A stretch of DNA of 64,000 bases, taken from positions 1 to 64,000 of the forward strand of contig NZ_AUCT01000030.1 of NCBI RefSeq assembly GCF_000429905.1. The letters run 5' to 3'. The notes below the pieces were generated by a model. That model made no database searches and had not been told where the DNA came from. It worked only from the letters and a program-made list of their open reading frames with translations. This stretch comes from Desulfatibacillum aliphaticivorans DSM 15576 (GTDB taxonomy: Bacteria > Desulfobacterota > Desulfobacteria > Desulfobacterales > Desulfatibacillaceae). Below, one piece after another: positions 24,826 to 34,536 of this stretch; positions within the stretch are counted from its first letter, which is position 1, and the number at the start of each line of letters is the position of its first letter. Position numbers and translations under genes: made by a program.

Positions 24826-27800
24826 ATGAAGATTTCGCGCAGGGGGTTTTTCAAGACCGCTGGAGCTGGGGCGGCGGCGGGCGTTCTGACCGGAAAGGCT
24901 GACAAGTCTCTTGCGGCCCTGCCGACTCGGGAAGACCCTTTTGCCAATGCGGTTTCCACGACCTCCGTATGCCCTTTCTGCGCCGTGGGCTGCGGCTCGA
25001 TCATCAAGGCCCTGGACGGAAAAGTCGTGCAGATCGAAGGAGACCCGGAGCATCCCATCAACCAGGGGGCCTTGTGCTCCAAGGGCCTGGCGTTTTCGCA
25101 AACGGTCAACAGCCCGGGCAGGCTGCAAAAGGTTATGTATCGGGCGCCCGGCAGTGATCATTGGGAGGAGAAATCCTGGGAATGGGCCTTGCCCCGCATG
25201 GCCGCGCTGATCAAGAAGACGCGGGACGCCTCCTTTGTGCAGGAAAAGGACGGCCGCACGGTCAACCGGACCGAAGGCCTTGCCTGCCTGGGCGGCGCGG
25301 CCCTGGATAATGAGGAGTGCTACCTTTACGCCAAGCTGGCCCGGGCTTTGGGAGTCGTCTACCTGGAGCATCAGGCGCGCATCTGACACAGCGCCACCGT
25401 CGCCAGTCTGGCGGCAACGTTTGGAAGAGGCGCCATGACCAACCATTGGATCGACATGGCCAACGCCGACGTGGTTATGGTCTGCGGCTCCAATGTGGTG
25501 GAAAACCATCCCATAGCCAGCCGGTGGCTGCAAAAAGCCCGGGAGCGAGGGGCCATAATCCTTTCTGTGGATCCCCGATACACCCGAACATCCTCTTTCG
25601 CCGACCATTATTGCCGTCTGCGAAGCGGCACGGACATCGCCTTTGTGGGCGGCATGATCCGCTACGCCCTGGAGCACAACCGAATTCATCGCGAATACGT
25701 GGTCAACTATACCAACGCTTCGTTTATTATCTCGCCCGACTTTGAATTCCACGAAGGCTTGTTTTCAGGCTACGACCAGGAAGCCCGAAGCTACGACAAG
25801 TCCTCCTGGGCCTACGAATGCGACGCCTCGGGCGCTCCCCTCCGGGACGAAACCCTGACCCATGAACGCTGCGTGTTCCAGTTGCTGAAAAAGCATTTTG
25901 ACCGGTACGATCCCCAGACCGTTTGCAGCATCACCGGCGCTCCGCAGGACGCCTACGAAAAGATTTGCGACCTGTACACATCGTCAGGCCAGGCGGGAAA
26001 AGCCGGAACCTGGCTGTACGCCATGGGCGCCACCCAAAGCACCCACGGCGCCCAGAACATCCGCACATACGCCATGCTGCAGCTTTTGCTGGGCAATATC
26101 GGCGTGGCTGGCGGGGGCGTAAACGCCTTGCGGGGGGAGTCCAACGTTCAGGGCTCCACGGACATGGCTTTGCTCTTCCATATTCTGCCGGGCTACCTGA
26201 AAAACCCCAACGCGTCCGACCAAAGCCTGGAGCAATACCTCAAGCGATGCACGCCCGTCTCAAACGATCCAAAATCCGCCAACTGGTGGGGCAACACCCC
26301 CAAGTACATGGTTTCGCTGCTCAAGGCCTGGTTTGGAGATCACGCAACCCCGGAGAACGATTTCGCCTTTGACTGGCTGCCCAGGCACAGCGTGAACAGC
26401 TCCTATATTCCCTTGTTTGAAGCCATGCATAAGGGAGACGTCCAGGGCCTGATTTTGTTCGGGCAGAACCCGGCTGTCAGCGGCCCCCATGCTGGCAGGG
26501 AGCGGGAAGCGCTTTCCCGGCTGAAATGGATGATCGCCGTGGATCTTTTCGAGACTGAAACCGCCGGGTTCTGGAAGCGGCCGGGCGTGAACGCAAAGGA
26601 CATCGACACCGAGGTTTTTCTACTGCCTGCGGCCGCCTCCGTAGAAAAGGAAGGCAGCATCACCAACAGCGGCCGCTGGGCCCAATGGCGGTATAAGGCA
26701 GTCGAGCCGCCCGGGGACGCCCGTCCCGACCTCTGGGTGCTGAATTCCCTGTTTAACGCGGTAAGAAAGGAATACCAGGCCGGCGGAGTCTTCCCGGAGC
26801 CCATTGTGCACTTGAATTGGGATTACGCCTTGGAAGGCGATCCCCACCATGAGCCCGATCCCCACATAGTCGCCAAAGAGGTGAACGGATATTTCACCCG
26901 CGAGACCACGGTCAAGGGCAAAACCTTTGCCAAGGGGGATCAGGTTCCGTCCTTCGCCTATCTGACGGACGACGGCGCCACTTGTTCGGGCAACTGGCTT
27001 TATTGCAACGCCTACACCGGCCCGGAAAAATCAGACAACCGCATGGCCCGCAGGGGAAGGGATGACGCCCCCAGCAACATCGGCCTGTTTCCCGAGTGGA
27101 CCTGGTGCTGGCCGGTCAACCGGCGCATTCTATACAACCGGGCCTCCGTGGACCTGGAAGGCAGGCCCTGGAACCCGGAGCGCTTCGTTATCAGATGGAA
27201 TCCCGAAGAATCCTCCTGGGAGGGGGACGTCCCGGACGGGGGATGGCCTCCGGGGTCAAAGCATCCCTTTATCATGCAGCCGGACGGCCACGGCCAGCTT
27301 TGGGCCAGATTTTTGGCCGACGGCCCCCTGCCCGAGCATTACGAGCCCTTTGAAAGCCCCATTGTCAACCCCATGTCCCGCAGCCAAAACAACCCGGCGG
27401 TTAAAATCTGGCGCGAAAAGCCGGGCGATAAGAACCCATTCGGAGATCGGGAGAAATTTCCCATCGTGGCCACGACCTATCGCATGACCGAGCATTGGCT
27501 GGGCGGCGCCATGACCCGCAACACGCCCTGGCTGGCGGAGCTGGTTCCCAACGTGTTTGCGGAAATCGGGACAGAGCTTGCGGAAGAGCACGGAATTTCC
27601 AACGGCGATAAAATCATTATAGAGTCGGCCCGGGGCGAAATCGAGGTCTACGCCCTGGTGAGCTCCCGCATTCCCTCCTTCAAGCTGGAAGGCCGCACCG
27701 TGCATCAGGCGGGGCTGGTCTGGCATTTCGGATACCAGGGGATCGCCAAGGGGGACAGCGCCAACATGCTCACCCCCAACGTGGGCGACGCCAACACCAT

Positions 27801-27861
27801 GATTCCCGAATTCAAAGCCTTTTTATGCCGAATTAAAAAGGCGGAAAGGAGCCCGGCATGA
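24826..27861 (+). CDS. fdhA: Formate dehydrogenase alpha subunit, selenoprotein
   Basis: The reading frame runs 1011 codons through an in-frame TGA at 25384-25386, read as selenocysteine 187: the flanking residues EHQARI-Sec-HSATVASLAATFGRGAMTNHW match the active site of formate dehydrogenases, where Sec or Cys binds the molybdenum or tungsten. The N terminus has a Tat signal (SRRGFFK), so the enzyme is exported folded to the periplasm. Next come CPFCAVGC and a later Cys for one [4Fe-4S], then the bis-MGD domains. Start chosen at the ATG with CAGGAG upstream. The stop overlaps the beta-subunit start by four bases. A program that treats TGA as stop would split this gene in two. Confidence 0.95.
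25384..25420 (+). promoter_or_regulatory. Selenocysteine codon and SECIS hairpin
   Basis: After the TGA the message can fold into a seven-pair stem, GTCGCCA (25399-25405) with TGGCGGC (25409-25415), closing on a GTC loop. The apical AGTCT resembles the GGTCT loop region of the E. coli fdhF element that SelB recognises, and its distance of 19 bases from TGA is in the usual range. This supports decoding as selenocysteine. Confidence 0.7.
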
Positions 27862-28649
27862 AAGCATTGCTCATGGATACCACGCTTTGCATAGCCTGCC
27901 GGGGATGCCAGGTGGCCTGCAAGCAGTGGAACCGTCTGGACGCCGAGCAAACCTCCTTTTTTCACGGGGGCGGCTACCAGAATCCGGCGCACCGCTCGAC
28001 CCGGACCTGGAACCTCATCACCTTCAATGAAGTGGAAAACGGCCATGGCATGGACTGGGTGTTCGGCAGAAGGCAGTGCAACCATTGCATAGAACCCGCC
28101 TGCGTGACCGCATGCCCTGTCGGAGCCTTGACGAAAACCGCCGAAGGCCCGGTGCATTACGATGAATCCCGGTGCTTCGGCTGCCGGTACTGCCAGGTGG
28201 TCTGCCCGTTTAACGCCCCGCGTTTTGAATGGAACGATCCCAACCCGGAAATCCGCAAATGCACCATGTGCGCGGACCGCATCGCCATGGGCTCGGAACC
28301 GGCTTGCTCCCAGTCGTGCACAACCAAGGCTTTGATCTTCGGCGATCGTGAAGAACTGCTGTCCCTGGCCAAAGAGCGCATTGCCAAAAGCCCCAACCGG
28401 TATGTCTCCCATATTTACGGAGAAAAGGAAGCGGGCGGCGCCTGCGTTTTGTATCTGGCCAAGGCGCCGTTCGAAAAAATGGGCTTTGCAACCGGACTTC
28501 CGGACAAACCCTTTTCCAGCGAGGTCAAAACCGCCATGGCCGCCATCCCCTTCGCCATCACCGGCAGCGCCCTGGCCTTGGGCGCTTTATACTGGGTTAT
28601 CAATCGCAGGCTGGAATCATACAAGGAAAGCTCCGAGGACGAATCATGA
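27858..28649 (+). CDS. fdhB: Formate dehydrogenase beta (iron-sulfur) subunit
   Basis: The 263-residue protein has four cysteine groups for [4Fe-4S] clusters: CIACRGCQVACKQ (about 9-21), CNHCIEPACVTACP, CFGCRYCQVVCP and CTMCADR. Near the end there is one membrane helix (IPFAITGSALALGALYWVI, about 230-248), as in FdnH, that anchors it. It would carry electrons from the catalytic subunit to the membrane. Start and stop overlap both neighbours by four bases, showing tight translational coupling with the alpha and membrane subunits. Confidence 0.93.
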   Translation: MKALLMDTTLCIACRGCQVACKQWNRLDAEQTSFFHGGGYQNPAHRSTRTWNLITFNEVENGHGMDWVFGRRQCNHCIEPACVTACPVGALTKTAEGPVHYDESRCFGCRYCQVVCPFNAPRFEWNDPNPEIRKCTMCADRIAMGSEPACSQSCTTKALIFGDREELLSLAKERIAKSPNRYVSHIYGEKEAGGACVLYLAKAPFEKMGFATGLPDKPFSSEVKTAMAAIPFAITGSALALGALYWVINRRLESYKESSEDES

Positions 28650-29899
28650 ACCGAAAAACCGCTCCCATCCACCCCGGCCCGGCGCTTTTAGGCGGTTTGG
28701 CCTGCCTGGGCCTGTCCGCCGTCATCTATCGTTTTTGGGCGGGCATCGGCGCGGTCAGCAACCTGACCGACGGGCATCCCTGGGGATTTTGGGTGGCCAT
28801 AGACATTCTGGCGGGGGTGGCCCTGGCCGCCGGCGGCTTTGTGACGGCCGGGCTGGTGTATATTTTCGGAGGAAAACGGTTTGCGGAACTGGCCAGACCT
28901 GCTGTTTTGACCGCGTTTTTGGGATATGTGATGTTCGTCCTGGGGCTGATCGTGGACATGGGCAGGCCCTGGCACATGCTGTACATTTTCGTGGGCAACC
29001 ACAACTCGCCTTTGTACGAAATAGGCTGGTGCGCGTCCCTGTACACCCTGGTCCTGGCCCTGGAGCTTTTGCCGCCGGTGTTTGAAAAACACTCCATGGA
29101 CCGGGCGCAGCGCCTGTGGCGCAGCCTGTCCCCTTGGCTGGTCATTGTCCTGCTTTCCGTCTTCACCCTGGCCATGACCTATTCCTGGATCTGGCTTGCC
29201 ATCGTCGCCAGCCTTTTATTGGCCTGGGAAATCCTCATGAGAAAAGGAGTCATGGGGCGCCAAAGACAAACGCCTATTTTGCTGATCGCGTCAGGCGTGA
29301 TGCTGTCCTTTTTGCATCAGTCATCCTTGGGCAGTTTGTACTTAATGACCGCCCACTCCCTGAACCCCCTGTGGCACTCGCCGTTGCTGCCCATCATGTT
29401 TTTGATTTCCGCCATTGCAGCCGGGATGGCCATGGTTGCCTTGGAATCCCTGGCCGGGGAGCGTTTCCTGGGGCATAAGGCGCCCTTTTCCCCTTTGGTG
29501 GACATGGCCCGGATCGTTCCGGTTTTCCTGATTATCTACCTGGCCATAAAAGCCGGAGACATCCTGGCCTACGGGGATTGGCGCGGCTTGTTAAGCCTCA
29601 ACCTGCAGTCCTTCATGTGGTGGGTTGAAATGGGCGCGGGCGTTGCTGCGCCGCTTATCCTGTATCTCACCCCCGGCTTTGTGCAGAAAAAAAGCGGGCT
29701 GGCCCTGGCCTCCGGCCTGGTGGTTGGCGGGCTTATCATCAACCGGGTGAACGTGGCCGTTATCGGCCTGCAGGTTCAACGCTGGCAAAGCTACTATCCC
29801 CACCCATTGGAAATCCTTATCACGATGGGAATCGTCTCAGCGGGCCTCCTGACCTACGCCTGGGCCATCGCCAATCTGCCAATCCACCCTCGGGAATAG
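28646..29899 (+). CDS. NrfD/PsrC-type membrane subunit of formate dehydrogenase
   Basis: The 417-residue protein has about ten membrane helices and no haem-ligand pattern of a cytochrome b556. It belongs to the polysulfide reductase NrfD family, as shown by HPWGFWVAIDILAGVALAAGGF in short pieces, GLIVDMGRPWHM and the length. Such subunits reduce menaquinone without haem. Its start overlaps the beta gene by four bases, so the three genes make one enzyme that oxidises periplasmic formate and feeds the quinone pool. A weak CGCCC/GGGCG hairpin follows at about 29920, without a T-run. Confidence 0.9.
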   Translation: MNRKTAPIHPGPALLGGLACLGLSAVIYRFWAGIGAVSNLTDGHPWGFWVAIDILAGVALAAGGFVTAGLVYIFGGKRFAELARPAVLTAFLGYVMFVLGLIVDMGRPWHMLYIFVGNHNSPLYEIGWCASLYTLVLALELLPPVFEKHSMDRAQRLWRSLSPWLVIVLLSVFTLAMTYSWIWLAIVASLLLAWEILMRKGVMGRQRQTPILLIASGVMLSFLHQSSLGSLYLMTAHSLNPLWHSPLLPIMFLISAIAAGMAMVALESLAGERFLGHKAPFSPLVDMARIVPVFLIIYLAIKAGDILAYGDWRGLLSLNLQSFMWWVEMGAGVAAPLILYLTPGFVQKKSGLALASGLVVGGLIINRVNVAVIGLQVQRWQSYYPHPLEILITMGIVSAGLLTYAWAIANLPIHPRE

Positions 29900-29953
29900 G
29901 GCTTCGCCTCCCTGATCGCCCGCCTTGACCGGGCGCCTTCGGTGTATATATTA

Positions 29954-29995
29954 TTGGTTCTTATTATCGAAATTGTGGTAATAAGCTAGAACCAA
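29954..29995. promoter_or_regulatory. Palindrome before the thioesterase gene
   Basis: TTGGTTCT at 29954-29961 and AGAACCAA at 29988-29995 are perfect inverted arms, with a partly paired TATTA/TAATA inside. It lies 28 bases before the ATG at 30023, in a short AT-rich promoter stretch, so it may be an operator or leader hairpin. No regulator is identified. Confidence 0.4.
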
Positions 29996-30022
29996 AGAAT
30001 ATAGAAAGGCGGAAAAATTATT

Positions 30023-30814
30023 ATGCACCGATTTGACGAAGATATTGCAGTCTCCCCCAAAGAGGGTTCCACATATGCAGCCAAGGTGACGGACAACTGG
30101 TCCATCATGGGCATTCCCAACGGCGGATACCTGATGGCCCTGCTGACCAACGCCATGCTCCAGCAAAGCAAAAACGAAAACATCCTGGTGGTGACCGCCA
30201 CCTATCTTTCCAAACTAAAACCCGGACCTGCGGATCTTGTTGTGGAGAACTTCGCATCGTCCCTGAACCTGGACAGGTATCAAACCCGGTTGATCCAGGA
30301 CGGCCGGGAATGCATTCGCGCCATGGGAACCTTCCGGCCCTCCAACATGGACCGGAGCGAAGACCGGTGCGAAAAGCAGGCGCCCGAACTGGCGCCCGTG
30401 GAGCAATGCGTCCAGGTCCCGGTCATGCCCAACTTCACCTTGTTTGACAACATGGACGAATACCTGGACCCGGATTCAGCGGGCTGGATGTCGGGCAATC
30501 TGTCGGACGTCTCAGAGATAAAAGGCTGGATCAAATTCAAGGAGGACCGGCCTTTTGACCATCTGTCCGTGCTGCTTATGGCGGACTCATTTCCTCCTCC
30601 CATCATGGCGACCAAAGGCATGGCCGGATGGGTGCCCACGGTGGAGCTTTCCGTGAACGTGTACGAGATTCCCGCCACCCCATGGCTGAAATGCCGGTTT
30701 CGCACCGACTTCATGAGCCGGGGCTTTTTGCAGGAAGACGGAGAGCTTTGGGACGAAAACGGTACCCTCATCGCCGTCTCCCGCCAAGTGGCCCAATTCA
30801 AACGCGCCAAATAG
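30023..30814 (+). CDS. TesB-like double hot-dog acyl-CoA thioesterase
   Basis: The 263-residue product resembles the thioesterase-like (4HBT_3) family: two hot-dog folds in one chain, with GIPNGGYLMALLTNAM (about 33-48) in the first and the phrase MSRGFLQEDGELWDENGTLIAVSRQ, in short pieces, near the end. The family hydrolyses acyl-CoA esters. It stands alone, with AAAGGCGG before the ATG, and is followed at once by a strong hairpin and the repeat array. It may serve the fatty-acid metabolism encoded elsewhere in the window. Confidence 0.8.
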   Translation: MHRFDEDIAVSPKEGSTYAAKVTDNWSIMGIPNGGYLMALLTNAMLQQSKNENILVVTATYLSKLKPGPADLVVENFASSLNLDRYQTRLIQDGRECIRAMGTFRPSNMDRSEDRCEKQAPELAPVEQCVQVPVMPNFTLFDNMDEYLDPDSAGWMSGNLSDVSEIKGWIKFKEDRPFDHLSVLLMADSFPPPIMATKGMAGWVPTVELSVNVYEIPATPWLKCRFRTDFMSRGFLQEDGELWDENGTLIAVSRQVAQFKRAK

Positions 30815-30825
30815 GAATTTATTGT

Positions 30826-30860
30826 GGGCAGCCCAGGTGCATGCCTTCCCTGGGCTGCCC
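30826..30860 (+). terminator. Strong hairpin past the thioesterase gene
   Basis: GGGCAGCCCAGG and CCTGGGCTGCCC form a perfect 12-pair stem with an 11-base loop, 11 bases past the stop at 30814. No T-run follows, so it would terminate poorly on its own. It also occupies the place where other repeat units carry the CTCAGGCAG palindrome. Confidence 0.4.
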
Positions 30861-31172
30861 CGAACTATCCGTTTCGGGCTTCAACCATCTGTTTTGGTGA
30901 CCAACACTCTTCCTCAGAAAAAAAATCAAACACAACTTCAAAGCCGTCATCATTCCATAACAACCTGTGCGCCCCCCAACCAGGGTGGCCCAGGCAAATC
31001 TTTTTTTTGCCTGGGCGCGTAAGCGCAAAAGGCGCGACCCGTGGGGATAATCGGATTCTGGTATGGTCGGCGGGCGGTTGGTTTTTCAGGAATCCCAGCC
31101 TCTTTCGGCATTGCCGGTTAAAAAAAAACGAAGGTTTCCATAAGCATTTCCTCAAGCCTTTTGTGCTGCGCA
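30861..31172 (+). repeat. Structured repeat, copy D (array unit 1)
   Basis: Full unit with CCTGTGCGCCCCCCAACCAGG, hairpin 1 GCCCAGGCAAA (30988-30998) / TTTGCCTGGGC (31006-31016) and hairpin 2 GCGC-GTAA-GCGC (31015-31026), then AAAAGGCGCGACC. It opens with the alternative palindrome at 30826-30860 instead of CTCAGGCAG. Confidence 0.8.
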
Positions 31173-31513
31173 CTCAGGCAGTAAACTGCACTGCCTGAGC
31201 CACCCGGAACTTTTTAGGCCGCAATCATCATTTTTGGTGACCAACTATCTTCATTGGATAAAAGGCCAAATATTGGGGCGTCACAACCGTCTTCACACCA
31301 TAACAACCTGGGCGCCCCCCAACCAGGGCGGCCCAGGCAAGGCTTTTTTTGCCTGGGCGCGTAAGCGCAAAAGGCGCGACCAGAGAAAATAATCAAGGCC
31401 TGGCATGGTCGGCGGGCGATCGGATATACATGAAACCGGCCTATTCAGGCGACACTGGTTCAGGAAAAATATTGGTTTCTGTAATCGCTTCCTCACGCCT
31501 TCTGTGCTTTGCA
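31173..31513 (+). repeat. Structured repeat, copy E (array unit 2)
   Basis: This 341-base unit starts at the perfect nine-pair palindrome CTCAGGCAG / CTGCCTGAG (31173-31199). It has hairpin 1 GCCCAGGCAA / TTGCCTGGGC at 31331-31358 and hairpin 2 GCGC-GTAA-GCGC, then AAAAGGCGCGACC. Confidence 0.8.
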
Positions 31514-31900
31514 CTCAGGCAGTAAACTACACTGCCTGAGCCACCCGAAACCTTTTGGGCTGCAACTATTTGTTTTGGTGACCAACACTCTTCATTAGAT
31601 AAAAAGCCAAATGCGGCGTCACAACCGTCATCACTCCATAACAACCTGTGCGCCCCCCAACCAGGGTGGCCCAGGCAAGGCTTTTTTTGCCTGGGCGCGT
31701 CAGCGCAAAAGGCGCGGCCTGGAAAGATAGTCGAAATCGGGCGTGGCAGGCGGGCGGTTGACTTTGCAGTAATCCCTGCTTTATCGGCCGACAGCAATTC
31801 AGGAAAGGCACTGGTTTCTGTAATCGCTTCCTCACGCCTTCTGTGCTTTGCACTCAGGCAGTAAACGACACTGCCTGAGCCGCCCACTGCTTTTTAGGCG
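31514..31900 (+). repeat. Structured repeat, copy F (array unit 3) and array end
   Basis: The unit is 339 bases to the next palindrome at 31853-31879, after which the similarity ends. Hairpin 1 is as in copy E; hairpin 2 is GCGC-GTCA-GCGC, a departure from the GNRA pattern. The last 20 bases are the stub of a fourth unit. The gap from 31901 to 32070 holds nothing I recognise. Confidence 0.8.
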
Positions 31901-32070
31901 ATACTATTTGCTGCGGAGAGCCTGTCTAAGCAGTTAAGTCAGCCGTCCTCGGACGGCTCTCTCCATTTTTTTCGCTGCGAGCAAGGGGTTGTATTTTTAA
32001 GCGCTTTGCCGTAAAGCCATTGGACAAAGAGGGGGAGGCAAAACTCACAAAAGCGGGAAGAGGTTCGCCC

Positions 32071-32472
32071 ATGGATTATTGCAAAGGAAAAATAGCCAAG
32101 CTGCTCACGGATTTTTTCGAGGAAGACTTTCGCAGGATCAATCACGCCCTGGAAGTGCTGAAATACGCGGAAAAAGCTATGGGAAAGTACGAAGACGCGG
32201 ACGAAGAAATCGTCATCGCCTCGGCCCTGCTGCACGACGTGGGCATCAAGCCCTCAGAGGCCAAACTGGGTTACAACAACGGCAAGACTCAGGAGGATTT
32301 CGGCCCGCCCGCGGCAAAAGAACTGCTTGGACGCATTGACTTCCCCGCGGATAAAACCCAAAAGGTTTGCGAGATTATCGGCAATCATCATTCCCGGTCC
32401 CGTTACGATTACGTGGAGTTGAAAATCCTGAAGGAAGCGGACCTCATCGTCAACAGGATGGAAGGGGATTGA
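32071..32472 (+). CDS. HD-domain phosphohydrolase
   Basis: About 133 residues, with the ATG at 32071 preceded by GGAAGAGG. The HD domain shows H at RINHALEV, the HD pair in SALLHDVGI (about 64-72), H in IIGNHHSRS and D in KEADLIVNRM, so the four metal ligands are in place. Such small HD proteins hydrolyse phosphate esters or nucleotides; the substrate here is unknown. The stop lies 11 bases before the ModF-like gene, which suggests co-transcription. Confidence 0.85.
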   Translation: MDYCKGKIAKLLTDFFEEDFRRINHALEVLKYAEKAMGKYEDADEEIVIASALLHDVGIKPSEAKLGYNNGKTQEDFGPPAAKELLGRIDFPADKTQKVCEIIGNHHSRSRYDYVELKILKEADLIVNRMEGD

Positions 32473-32483
32473 ATCATCGTCCC

Positions 32484-34040
32484 ATGAATTCCAAAGCCGA
32501 CAACTCCCCCGCTTCGCTGGTCGTTTTTGAAGACGTCAGCCTGCAAGCCAACGGCAAAACCTTGTTTGACGGCCTCAACTGGACCCTGGAAGCCGGTCAA
32601 AACTGGACGGTTTTCGGCCCCAACGGCTCGGGCAAGTCCTTTTTGGCCAAGGCCTTGTTCCGAAGCATCCCGCTTGTCCGGGGGCGCATCCTGTTTTATT
32701 TTGACGGCCCGGACGCCAAGCCGCGCACCTATCTCAGGCCCAACGAAATCGTAAGCATTTCCCAGGACGATCAAAAAGGCCTCATGCGCCGGTACGCCTC
32801 CTACCATCAGGCCCGGTGGCAGAGCTTTGAACAGGACGCGCCCACGGTGGAGGATTACCTCAGGGGCAAGGCGCGGGCCAATCGGTTTCAAATGCGGGAA
32901 ACGGGCGAACCCGCGCCTGATATTCCCCGGGACGCCTGGGAACAGGCCCTGGCGCTTTTCAAAATTGAATATCTGCTGCCAAGGCGGCTTATCCATATAT
33001 CCAACGGAGAGGCACGCAAAGTCCTGATCGCCCGGGCTTTGCTCAAACATCCCAAATTATTGATCCTGGACGATCCTTTCACCGGCCTTGACGCAGCCTC
33101 CCGCGACGCTCTGGCCCAAGCCCTCAATGGCATGGCCCGGGCCGGAACTTTGCCCTTTGTGATGCTGACTTCCCGGGAGGACGAAATCATGGACTGCAGC
33201 GGCCATGTTCTTTGCGTGGAGGACAGCCGGGAGGTTTTTCAGGGGCCCAAGGAAAAAATGCCGGCCGCCGCCGGCGCCTTATCCATAGCCTCTTCGCCCC
33301 AGCCGGAATTCAAGTTTCCGGCCCCAAAGGAAAATCCGGCAGCCGGGTTTAAAACCCTGGCGGCCATGAAAAAGGTTACCATATCCTACGGCGGGGAAAA
33401 GGTGCTGGATCAGGTGGACTGGGTCATGAAGCCGGGGGAGCGTTGGGCGCTGCTGGGGCATAACGGCGCCGGCAAAAGCACCTTGCTGAGCCTGGTTCTG
33501 GCGGACAATCCCCAGGCCTACGCCAATGACATCAGCCTGTTTGACGTAAAACGGGGATCGGGCGAAAGCATTTGGGAGATCAAGCGGCGCATCGGATGCG
33601 TGTCTCCGGAATCGCAGATTTACCACGGCCCGGGCGTCACCTGTCTTCAGGCGGTCTGCTCGGGATTTTTCGACACCGTGGGCCTGTACCACGCATGCAG
33701 CCCCGAACAGGAGCAAACCGCCCGCCAGTGGCTGGAGGGATTCGACCTGGAACATTTGGCGGATCGTTCCTTTTTGGCGGTGTCCACGGGGGAACGGCGT
33801 TTGACCCTGCTGGCCAGGGCTTTGGTGAAAAATCCGGCCCTGCTGGCCCTGGACGAGCCCTGCCAGGGGCTGGACGCCAGGCATCGCGCCCGGATCATCC
33901 GCATTCTGGATGAATTGTGCGCCCAATCCTCCATGAGCATGATTTTCATCTCCCACCATGTGGACGAAATGCCCAAGTCCATCACCCATGTGCTGCGGTT
34001 GGAAAAAGGCCGGGTTGTGGAGTGCGGCAGGCGCGCATAA
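32484..34040 (+). CDS. modF: Twin-ATPase ABC protein, ModF-like
   Basis: About 518 residues, two ABC ATPase domains in one chain and no membrane part. Walker A motifs are GPNGSGKS (about residue 42) and GHNGAGKS (about 325); Walker B regions are LLILDDPFTGLD and LLALDEPCQGLD. The signatures ISNGEARK and VSTGERR are atypical, as in the ModF/PhrA group. In E. coli ModF is linked to molybdate, but its role is unclear. No permease gene is beside it. Molybdenum or tungsten handling would fit the formate dehydrogenase in this window, but that is speculation. Confidence 0.8.
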   Translation: MNSKADNSPASLVVFEDVSLQANGKTLFDGLNWTLEAGQNWTVFGPNGSGKSFLAKALFRSIPLVRGRILFYFDGPDAKPRTYLRPNEIVSISQDDQKGLMRRYASYHQARWQSFEQDAPTVEDYLRGKARANRFQMRETGEPAPDIPRDAWEQALALFKIEYLLPRRLIHISNGEARKVLIARALLKHPKLLILDDPFTGLDAASRDALAQALNGMARAGTLPFVMLTSREDEIMDCSGHVLCVEDSREVFQGPKEKMPAAAGALSIASSPQPEFKFPAPKENPAAGFKTLAAMKKVTISYGGEKVLDQVDWVMKPGERWALLGHNGAGKSTLLSLVLADNPQAYANDISLFDVKRGSGESIWEIKRRIGCVSPESQIYHGPGVTCLQAVCSGFFDTVGLYHACSPEQEQTARQWLEGFDLEHLADRSFLAVSTGERRLTLLARALVKNPALLALDEPCQGLDARHRARIIRILDELCAQSSMSMIFISHHVDEMPKSITHVLRLEKGRVVECGRRA

Positions 34041-34106
34041 GCGCTCAAACGCCAAACGTCGATTTGAACCCATTACCTCCACATTTTCTGATAGGCGGGC
34101 GCCGAA

Positions 34107-34252
34107 AAAACTCCCTCCCCCTTGACGGGGGAGGGCTGGGGTGGGGGTGACGTTCCTTCGGCGAGGAAACCTCGCAACTACGGCGCGGGGACCGCGCCAC
34201 TACTCCCCCCATCCTGTCCTTCCCCCTCCAGGGGGGAAGGGACCATGACTCA
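34107..34252 (-). repeat. Composite palindromic element, minus orientation
   Basis: It has two GC-rich hairpins at its ends: CTCCCCCTTGACGGGGGAG (near 34117-34135) and CTTCCCCCTCCAGGGGGGAAG (near 34218-34238, in pieces). The reverse complement of this element, including the flank GAGTCATGGTCCC, matches 56854-56970, while the interior differs. Non-coding. Confidence 0.7.
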
Positions 34253-34536
34253 TCTGCTTCTTAACAAACTTAGTTCATCGACTTCCCTGTCTCCTGAATT
34301 TCAGGCAATTTTCAACCTCATAGGATAAACTGAATATCAATATTCCTCTCGACCGTCATATGGGCCTGACTTGGATTTTTATTGCTATTTGCCTTTGCAT
34401 CTGGCAGATTGCCATTCAAAAATAGGGCGGCCGTCCAATGCCGGGCGGGTGATTACCTTAAAAGATTTTCCGACAAATAGACCCGTTGCAAGCGGGCCGG
34501 ACAACCAGGCGGAATCCGGCAGGGGTGTGATCGACA
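34253..34536. other. Leader of the second CaCA gene
   Basis: No gene is supported. The stretch is moderately AT-rich at 34250-34430 and probably holds the promoter of the exchanger gene at 34537, but no convincing pair of hexamers was found. Confidence 0.4.

Noticed and set aside
25435..27861. Second half of formate dehydrogenase as a separate gene
   Set aside because: It is in frame with the first half through TGA 25384 and both halves together make a full-length enzyme with the Sec active site.
30826..31880. Repeat array as CRISPR or integron
   Set aside because: Units of ~340 bases with near-identical interiors have no short-repeat and spacer pattern, no attC-type core sites and no cassette genes.
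30865..31887. Small minus-strand proteins in the repeat array (phrases such as CLGHPGWGA)
   Set aside because: They are translations of the conserved hairpin DNA; frames differ between copies and shift within them, and the bases vary as stems, not as codons.
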